Shown here: piece after piece, positions 57,991 through 64,000 of the stretch
How the letters are laid out: each line of letters begins with the position of its first letter
How positions within the stretch are numbered: position 1 is the stretch's first letter
Source of the DNA: Methylotenera sp. L2L1
GTDB lineage: Bacteria > Pseudomonadota > Gammaproteobacteria > Burkholderiales > Methylophilaceae
Length of the DNA stretch: 64,000 nucleotides
Direction of reading: 5' to 3'
Assembly (NCBI RefSeq): GCF_000744605.1
Contig: NZ_JQMG01000001.1
Location: forward strand, 2,170,001-2,234,000
Notes under the pieces: generated by a model
Databases searched by the model: none
What the model saw: only the letters and a program-made list of their open reading frames with translations
What the model was told of the DNA's origin: nothing
Program-made: the position numbers and the translations under genes

Positions 57991-58833
57991 ATGAACTTTG
58001 ATTTGATTTTAATTTTTCTGGCACTTGGTGCTTTTGTAGGTCTAGCCGCTGGTCTATTGGGCATTGGCGGTGGTGGCGTATTGGTACCGATGCTTACTGC
58101 AATATTCTTAAGCCAGAATATCCCAGTTGATCAAGTTGTGCATTTGGCACTAGGGACATCCATGGCTTGCATCATGGTCACCTCTTTATCTAGCCTACGT
58201 GCGCACCATGCCAACGGCGCAGTGGTTTGGCCACTGGTAAAACTAATGACCTTAGGTGTTGTCATTGGTACATTCTCCGCCACTTTTATCGCGTCTATGA
58301 TTAGCTCAAAAGCACTGGCAATATTTTTCGCATGCTTTATGGGCTACGTAGCGATTCAGATGTTCTCCAACTCAAAATCAAGCAATCACAAAGACAGCCA
58401 ATCCAAGACATATCATGAAATCAATCGGCTTGAACTCATGCTCGCGTCAGTAGGCATAGGCTCTATTTCGGCTATCGTTTCCATCGGTGGCGGTTCAATT
58501 ACTGTGCCATACCTCACTTGGCGCAAGATAGATATCAAAAAGGCCATCGGTACGTCAGCGGCTATTGGCTTTCCATTATCAATTGCAGGTAGCCTTGGCT
58601 ACTTATTAAGCGGCTGGTCACATACGCCATCTATTCCGTACACCTATGGTTTTATTAACTTACCTGCGGTGCTGGTCATTTCAATCACCAGTTTTCTTGC
58701 TGCCCCCACCGGAGCAAATCTTACGCAAAAACTACCTGTCAGGACGCTGAAAAAAATCTTTGCATTACTGCTCGCAATATTAAGTCTAAAAATGCTTTGG
58801 AACCTGCAATTATTGCCTTGCTGCAACTTTTAA
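57991..58833 (+). CDS. TauE/SafE-family membrane permease
   Basis: A 280-residue protein with about eight helices and glycine-rich repeat halves: GLAAGLLGIGGGGVLVP near residue 20 and ISAIVSIGGGSITVP near 165. TauE/SafE proteins export or import sulfite, organosulfonates or related acids. The substrate is unknown. It is 36 bp after the signalling gene and 67 bp before the FAD protein. Confidence 0.88.
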   Translation: MNFDLILIFLALGAFVGLAAGLLGIGGGGVLVPMLTAIFLSQNIPVDQVVHLALGTSMACIMVTSLSSLRAHHANGAVVWPLVKLMTLGVVIGTFSATFIASMISSKALAIFFACFMGYVAIQMFSNSKSSNHKDSQSKTYHEINRLELMLASVGIGSISAIVSIGGGSITVPYLTWRKIDIKKAIGTSAAIGFPLSIAGSLGYLLSGWSHTPSIPYTYGFINLPAVLVISITSFLAAPTGANLTQKLPVRTLKKIFALLLAILSLKMLWNLQLLPCCNF

Positions 58834-58900
58834 CGTCAGTCTTAGCAGATGTTTTGGCATATAATCTAGTTCTTACATAATCGCTTTTCTTCACGTTTTC

Positions 58901-61402
58901 ATGCGCAATCACTTTGATGTCATTATTATTGGTGCGGGTCCCAGTGGCTTATCAGCAGCAGCACGTGCGTCCGAGCAAAAGCTATCTTATCTTGTATTAG
59001 AAGCCGCAGAAGCTGCCGCCAATACGATTCGCAATTACCAGCGTCGCAAACTGGTCATGGCTGAGCCACGCGGCTTACCATTACGTAGCCCCCTACCTTT
59101 TGCTGCTTCACTACGCGAATCTGTATTAGACGCATGGGAAAGCTTAATCGAAAACTATCAAATCAATATACGATACAGTGCCAAAGTTGTGGCGATCTCG
59201 CGTGAAGGCGAGGCTGATAAAAAAGGTGCACGTGGCAAACTGGAACCATTAAAGGTTGAATTGAGTGATGGTGACGCATTCACCGCAGATAACGTCATAT
59301 TAGCAATTGGCGTACAAGGCAATTTACGTAAACTAGAAATTCCAGGCGGCGACTTACCTCAAATTCAGTATCAACTAGATGACCCTGAGGCTTACCAGAA
59401 CGAAACCATCGTTGTGATTGGTGGTGGCGATACTGGGGTTGAAAATGCGCTGGCACTCACTGGCCGCAATCAGGTCATTGTATTAAACCGTGCTGAAGAC
59501 TTTAGTAATTGTAAGGAAAGCAACCTTACCCAATTAACGGAAGCAAGACAAAGAGGCGCTTTAGACTGGCTGTTAGAAACACGCCCACAATCTATTGAGC
59601 AAAACAGCAAGGGTGAGTTTCCAATCACATTATTTGCCGATACACCCAAAGGTGTAGAGCGCATTCCATGTCATCGGATTATTGCGCGCCTTGGTGCACT
59701 CCCTTCTAGGCCTTTACTTGAAAGCTTCGGGGTTGCTTTTCCTACAGCAGACTTAGCCGCCCTTCCTGTGCTGTCATCTCGTTACGAATCTAATGTGCCG
59801 GGCTTGTATATCATTGGCGCACTTGCAGGTTATCCTCTGATCAAACAAGGGATTAACCAAGGTTACGAGGTTATTGAGCATATTCTAGGCAACCCAGTTG
59901 AAGCCGCTGATACAGCGTTGCTACGAGAGAAATTTTCCAGTTTTTGCTCTGATCGCGGCATTGAAGATGTACTGGATAAGATTCAGCGTAGCGTTCCACT
60001 ATTACGGCTACTCAATTCATTACAACTAAGAGAGTTGATTCTCGAAAGTAATATTTTACAGCCTGCACCGGCTGATATTATCTTTGAGCGTAACGACTAC
60101 AGCACCTCCTTCTTTTTTGTCATTGAAGGTGAGCTCGAAATGCTCATCGATGAAGATGATATCCCTGACGACACCTTTAAAAGCGGTGAATTTTTTGGCG
60201 AAATGGGCTTGTTGTCGGGTCGCCGTAGAATTGCCACAGTAAGAGCCAAAACACATTGCGCACTGATTGAAACACCACGTCGCGTCATATTAAAGCTCAT
60301 TAATTCAGTGCAAGCCATGCGTAGGACACTGGATGAAGTGGCAATTAAACGTATCGTACATGCAAGTATTGGCCTTTCTTTGAGTGAAGATGACCTCAAT
60401 GACCTAGCGTCGCATGCCATTATTAAACAATATGCAGCGGGTGAAGAGCTGTTTCATGAGGGCGATGAAGCAGATGGACTTTATCTAATCAGGCGTGGCT
60501 CTGTCACGGTTTCACGCATGATGACAGGTCGAGAAGTTGTTTTGTTCTATGTGGCCGCAGGCAATTACGTTGGTGAAATGTCATTGATTTCTGGCGAACC
60601 TCGCTACGCGACTGTACGCGCAGCCATTGCGACTGAAGCCATTTTAATTGATGTGGCGCGCATGCAAGGCATCATTGCGCGTAATCCTGAAGTTCGCGCA
60701 TCACTTGATGCTCGTTACTTACAACACTTGCAAGAACAAGAAAAAAGGCAGCAATTAGAAACCTCGTCAGAAAGTGGCAGTAGCTTTGCAAACCAAACCA
60801 CGCAATCAAGCCTGATCTCATTTTTAATTCAACAAGGCGTGGGTGAAGCTACTGACGTTTTATTGATTGATGAGTCATTATGCGTGCGCTGCAACCACTG
60901 CGAACAAGCTTGTGCTGACACACACGGTGGCGCTACACGGCTAGATCGCGATACTGGCCCCATATATGCCAACATTCGGGTGCCTACGTCTTGTCGCCAC
61001 TGCGAACACCCTCACTGCATGAAGGATTGCCCGCCTGACGCGATTCATCGCGCACCACATGGCGAAGTCTATATTGATGATAGCTGTATTGGTTGCGGCA
61101 ACTGCCAGCAAAATTGCCCATATGATGTGATCCAAATGGCTGTGATTCAGGATCAGCCCGAACAAAGTTTATGGCAAATGCTACTGGGCATTCAACCTAA
61201 GCAAGTTGCTTCTACTAACAATACAAAAGTTGCGGTTAAATGTGATATGTGCAAAGACATTGCGGATGGACCGGTATGCGTACGCGCCTGCCCCGTTGGC
61301 GCTGCCTTGCGGGTAAATCCTGAAGAGCTTTTAGGCTACGCAAGCAACAATGCTGCTAATAGCGCTGATGAACACAACTTACTAGGGCTAGATGATGCAT
61401 AG
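58901..61402 (+). CDS. FAD/NAD(P) oxidoreductase fused to two cyclic-nucleotide-binding domains and a 4x[4Fe-4S] ferredoxin
   Basis: An 833-residue cytoplasmic multidomain protein. Residues 1-330 are a thioredoxin-reductase-like flavoprotein with dinucleotide motifs GAGPSGLSAA and IGGGDTGVENA, but no redox CxxC. Two cNMP domains follow, about 375-490 and 500-620, both with GEM..L.SG..R.ATVRA, so the phosphate-binding arginine is kept. The last 170 residues have four ferredoxin clusters: CVRCNHCEQAC, CRHCEHPHCMKDC, CIGCGNCQQNC and CDMCKDIADGPVCVRAC. It likely sends NAD(P)H electrons on, tuned by a cyclic nucleotide. It is followed by the membrane cytochrome after 12 bp. Confidence 0.9.
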   Translation: MRNHFDVIIIGAGPSGLSAAARASEQKLSYLVLEAAEAAANTIRNYQRRKLVMAEPRGLPLRSPLPFAASLRESVLDAWESLIENYQINIRYSAKVVAISREGEADKKGARGKLEPLKVELSDGDAFTADNVILAIGVQGNLRKLEIPGGDLPQIQYQLDDPEAYQNETIVVIGGGDTGVENALALTGRNQVIVLNRAEDFSNCKESNLTQLTEARQRGALDWLLETRPQSIEQNSKGEFPITLFADTPKGVERIPCHRIIARLGALPSRPLLESFGVAFPTADLAALPVLSSRYESNVPGLYIIGALAGYPLIKQGINQGYEVIEHILGNPVEAADTALLREKFSSFCSDRGIEDVLDKIQRSVPLLRLLNSLQLRELILESNILQPAPADIIFERNDYSTSFFFVIEGELEMLIDEDDIPDDTFKSGEFFGEMGLLSGRRRIATVRAKTHCALIETPRRVILKLINSVQAMRRTLDEVAIKRIVHASIGLSLSEDDLNDLASHAIIKQYAAGEELFHEGDEADGLYLIRRGSVTVSRMMTGREVVLFYVAAGNYVGEMSLISGEPRYATVRAAIATEAILIDVARMQGIIARNPEVRASLDARYLQHLQEQEKRQQLETSSESGSSFANQTTQSSLISFLIQQGVGEATDVLLIDESLCVRCNHCEQACADTHGGATRLDRDTGPIYANIRVPTSCRHCEHPHCMKDCPPDAIHRAPHGEVYIDDSCIGCGNCQQNCPYDVIQMAVIQDQPEQSLWQMLLGIQPKQVASTNNTKVAVKCDMCKDIADGPVCVRACPVGAALRVNPEELLGYASNNAANSADEHNLLGLDDA

Positions 61403-61414
61403 AGGGAATATTTA

Positions 61415-62245
61415 ATGCAACAAAGCAATATGTTCGACTATAAAAACTATCGCTATTTTAAAATAGCCGTCGTGATTATTTTAATTGCATTCGCTGCTTT
61501 TTTATTTTTTGAGCCTGCAGTCGGTCATTATGGCGGCAGCTGGCTTGGTTATACACTAGGTACCATATCAGCACTCATGGTGCTATGGATGACGTGGTAT
61601 GGCATCAGAAAACGTCGCTACCGTGGCACTGGCGCAACACAGGGCTGGCTATCAGCCCACATTTACTTAGGCACAGCGCTCACAGTTTTTGTAACATTAC
61701 ATAGCGGCTTTCATTTTGGGCTTAATATTCATACACTAGCCTACGCCCTACTGTTGATTGTTGTCATCAGCGGTTTTTTTGGCAATTACACTTACATGAT
61801 TTACCCACGAAAAATGACAGAAAACATGGGTGAAGATAGCCTAGATGGCCTACTGTTAAGAATTGCCGAGGCAGATAAGTTAGCACGTAAAATTGCCTTA
61901 CTAATGCCAGATGAAATCAATAACGTCGTATTACGCGCGTGTCGTGAGACCTCCATTGGATTAAGCTTAATTGACCAACTAAGCGGCTTTCAACCGAACT
62001 GCCCGTCTGCAAGAGCCGTACAAGAACTGACGATACTGGGTCAAAATTTAGCCGTAGAGCAACGCAAACTATATCGTGAGCTGTATTCAATCATGGTGCG
62101 CCGTGAGTCTTTAGTTAAACGAGCACGTCAAGACCTCATGTACCGCGCCAGGCTTGGTATCTGGCTATACTTGCATGTGCCATTTACCGTGGGCTTATTA
62201 GTCGCCATGCTGGCGCACATCATTGCCGTATTTGTCTACTGGTAA
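61415..62245 (+). CDS. Membrane protein, probable b-type cytochrome
   Basis: A 276-residue protein with about five helices (roughly 15-33, 43-62, 80-100, 106-125, 250-275). Paired histidines sit in HIYLGTALTVFVTLHSGFH and in LHVPFTVGLLVAMLAH, a spacing that could hold haem b. A soluble helical segment of about 110 residues lies between helices 4 and 5. Placed between a ferredoxin-fused flavoprotein and a decahaem cytochrome, a membrane electron carrier is the best guess; not in a family I can name. Confidence 0.7.
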   Translation: MQQSNMFDYKNYRYFKIAVVIILIAFAAFLFFEPAVGHYGGSWLGYTLGTISALMVLWMTWYGIRKRRYRGTGATQGWLSAHIYLGTALTVFVTLHSGFHFGLNIHTLAYALLLIVVISGFFGNYTYMIYPRKMTENMGEDSLDGLLLRIAEADKLARKIALLMPDEINNVVLRACRETSIGLSLIDQLSGFQPNCPSARAVQELTILGQNLAVEQRKLYRELYSIMVRRESLVKRARQDLMYRARLGIWLYLHVPFTVGLLVAMLAHIIAVFVYW

Positions 62246-62349
62246 TGGCAAACTTAAATCCATGTGTTAAAAAACCTAACACTTACCAATGCATTTGAAA
62301 TAAAAATAACAATGCCAAATAAAGCAAAAGTAGATGAATAGAACTTTTT

Positions 62350-63996
62350 ATGATTAATTGTTTGTTAATAAAAATCACCAATAACTCTCGTGGACTTCCT
62401 GTCCGCAATTACCGCACACTCAACGCCGCAGAGTTAATGATTGGCCGCAGTGCAGAGTGCAATATTCATTTGGCTGACCCTCGTATCGCTATGCATCATG
62501 CAGTGATTAAAGAGTTAGAAGATGGGCATATTTACGTTGTTAGTTTAAACGGTGAGATTGAAGTCGACGGCGCAATGTTGCAGAACATCAAGCTCACTCC
62601 TGGCAAGCAGGTCATGATTGGCCCTTATCAGTTAAATGTTGAACCTGCACCCCCTGATGTTAACTTATCGATTTCGCTGACACTTGTTAATCCGCTTGCT
62701 GATGACTATCAAGACCTTAAAGCACGCACACACGAGCCTTTACCAAGCGCATTTAAATTCAAATGGCGTTTATCAATGTGGTTAATCGGCATTATATCGC
62801 TAGTCTTTTTGGTATTACCTCTAGCCCAAAATCTAATACCGCAATTGCAAACATCAATGTCAGAACTACCATTTGGTTTTGACCGCGTTTGGAGCTCTGG
62901 TCGCATCTCCACGGCTCATCGCCATTTTGGCTCTCAATGCTTTAATTGCCATCAAGCACCACTTAAAAAAGTCTCAGACAAAGCCTGTGTGAACTGCCAT
63001 CAGGATACTGCACCTCATATTGCGGATCCAGAGCTACAAAAGCGCTCCTTAAAGGCCGCTCACCGCTTTATTGGCAGTATGCGCTGTGCAGAGTGTCATC
63101 AAGAGCACAAGGCGCCACATCCACTTGCACGTCAAGACAATAATATGTGCATTAAATGCCATGGCGCCATTAGGACCATAGACCCAGAAACAAAGCTACC
63201 CAATATCCGTGATTTCGAGAAAAAACACCCAGATTTTAAATTAAGCTTTAAGACTGGCCCAGATGCTAAAGATATCGAGCGCATTCCGCAATCAGACCAA
63301 TCTAAACTGATTGAGCAATCAGGTTTAAAATTTCCGCATGATCAGCATATTGGAAAAGTACAAGGGCCTAATGGCATTTGGGATGTCCGTGAGCTTGCAT
63401 GTACCAGTTGCCATCAGGCTGAAGGTAAAGAAATGCGTTTTAAAGCGCTCTCTTTCAAAAACAACTGTAGCACTTGCCATACGAGCGAACTTAAAATCGG
63501 CCCTAAAGATAATAAATTAACCTTACCGCACGGTGAAGAACAAAACATTTTCAACGCCTTAAAACTATACGCACCTAAAGAGTTTGATCGTTATTCAGAC
63601 CAGCTCAAAAACAACGGCTGCGCTTATTGCCACGAAATACAGCCCACAAAAGCCGGAGATAAATCGCCTTGGCATGTCATGCCGTTGCGCTTAAACAACG
63701 ACTGGTTCACTAAGGCTCAGTTTAACCATGCAGCTCATCGCACACAGCAGTGTACTTCATGCCATAAAGTAGAAAAGTCAGAAAGCAGTGCCGATGTTGC
63801 AATCCCTAACCGACAATCATGCTTGCTCTGTCACTCTGGCAACACACAAAAGCATAAGCGCATTGCTAGCACTTGCATGTCTTGCCATACCTTCCACAAT
63901 GCACATCAAGGCTATGATTTAATTACTGGTGCAAAAGTAGAGACTAAAGACATAGATATATTAAGCACATTACCAACAGCTACTGAGAAGCAATAG
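62350..63996 (+). CDS. FHA domain - membrane helix - decahaem cytochrome c fusion
   Basis: A 548-residue protein. Residues 1-110 are an FHA domain (IGRSAECNIHLADPR, then HHAVI); the GR arginine is present but the usual serine before the histidine is alanine. A membrane helix follows at about 141-162, then a periplasmic region with ten CxxCH haem motifs: CFNCH, CVNCH, CAECH, CIKCH, CTSCH, CSTCH, CAYCH, CTSCH, CLLCH and CMSCH. The FHA part must be cytoplasmic, the haems periplasmic. Stop codon is at 63994-63996, so it is complete. 104 bp after the membrane cytochrome. Confidence 0.9.
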   Translation: MINCLLIKITNNSRGLPVRNYRTLNAAELMIGRSAECNIHLADPRIAMHHAVIKELEDGHIYVVSLNGEIEVDGAMLQNIKLTPGKQVMIGPYQLNVEPAPPDVNLSISLTLVNPLADDYQDLKARTHEPLPSAFKFKWRLSMWLIGIISLVFLVLPLAQNLIPQLQTSMSELPFGFDRVWSSGRISTAHRHFGSQCFNCHQAPLKKVSDKACVNCHQDTAPHIADPELQKRSLKAAHRFIGSMRCAECHQEHKAPHPLARQDNNMCIKCHGAIRTIDPETKLPNIRDFEKKHPDFKLSFKTGPDAKDIERIPQSDQSKLIEQSGLKFPHDQHIGKVQGPNGIWDVRELACTSCHQAEGKEMRFKALSFKNNCSTCHTSELKIGPKDNKLTLPHGEEQNIFNALKLYAPKEFDRYSDQLKNNGCAYCHEIQPTKAGDKSPWHVMPLRLNNDWFTKAQFNHAAHRTQQCTSCHKVEKSESSADVAIPNRQSCLLCHSGNTQKHKRIASTCMSCHTFHNAHQGYDLITGAKVETKDIDILSTLPTATEKQ

Positions 63997-64000
63997 TTGT

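Overview
The window looks like chromosomal DNA of a moderately AT-rich betaproteobacterium, most likely a Methylophilaceae methylotroph (Methylotenera/Methylophilus-like). This is inferred from the fab cluster order, the QueF/Smc/ZipA/LigA block, the methylamine-utilization-type cupredoxin beside a DUF3034 protein, and cytochrome c-dependent nitric oxide reductase genes; no 16S rRNA gene is present to confirm it. I see no prophage, CRISPR array or complete insertion sequence.

Layout. 1-9.7 kb is a housekeeping run on the + strand: fabH (cut by the window edge), fabD, fabG, acpP, fabF, then pabC-mltG-tmk-holB-pilZ-tatD and a PhnP-like metallo-hydrolase. 9.7-12 kb holds small or poorly known genes, a HAD phosphatase and pterin carbinolamine dehydratase (-). 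12.2-18.2 kb is a SUF iron-sulfur operon (sufB-C-D-S-U-T plus a Rieske ferredoxin). 18.3-20.6 kb has a Yip1-type membrane protein and a BNR-propeller/MoaD-like pair. 20.7-23.5 kb (-) is a MASE1-CHASE-PAS-GGDEF gene split by a frameshift. 24-27 kb is a TetR regulator with three matching operators around it and the SDR/membrane protein/quinone-reductase genes it probably controls. 27.4-31.9 kb is a c-di-GMP protein, an amicyanin-like cupredoxin, a lipid-anchored truncated haemoglobin and a divergent DUF3034 protein. 32-34.3 kb (-) is MsrP/MsrQ with a DoxX protein. 34.4-43.3 kb (-) is smc-zipA-ligA-cysQ-TPR; queF, tRNA-Ala and two identical tRNA-Glu genes follow. 44.5-53.6 kb is a nitric oxide module: msrB, hmp, nsrR, a Dnr-like regulator, and norC-norB-norE-norF-norQ-norD. 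54-58 kb is a 1325-residue CHASE/PAS/GAF/GGDEF/EAL protein. 58-64 kb is a TauE/SafE permease followed by a three-gene redox module.

How it fits together. The NO module is coherent: NsrR senses NO, a 41-bp palindrome in its own promoter and a second good NsrR site in front of hmp supply repression, and an Fnr/Dnr box sits upstream of norC. The oxidant-repair genes (msrPQ, msrB) and SUF genes fit a lifestyle with NO or oxidant stress. No nitrite reductase or nosZ gene is visible here.

The most unusual part is 58.9-64.0 kb: a FAD/NAD(P) oxidoreductase fused to two cyclic-nucleotide-binding domains and a four-cluster ferredoxin, then a b-type-cytochrome-like membrane protein, then an FHA domain fused through one membrane helix to a ten-haem c-type cytochrome. 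Together they could carry electrons from NAD(P)H through Fe-S clusters and haem b to a periplasmic decahaem, with a signalling domain at the input and another at the output. That chain is inference; the domains and motifs are directly visible.
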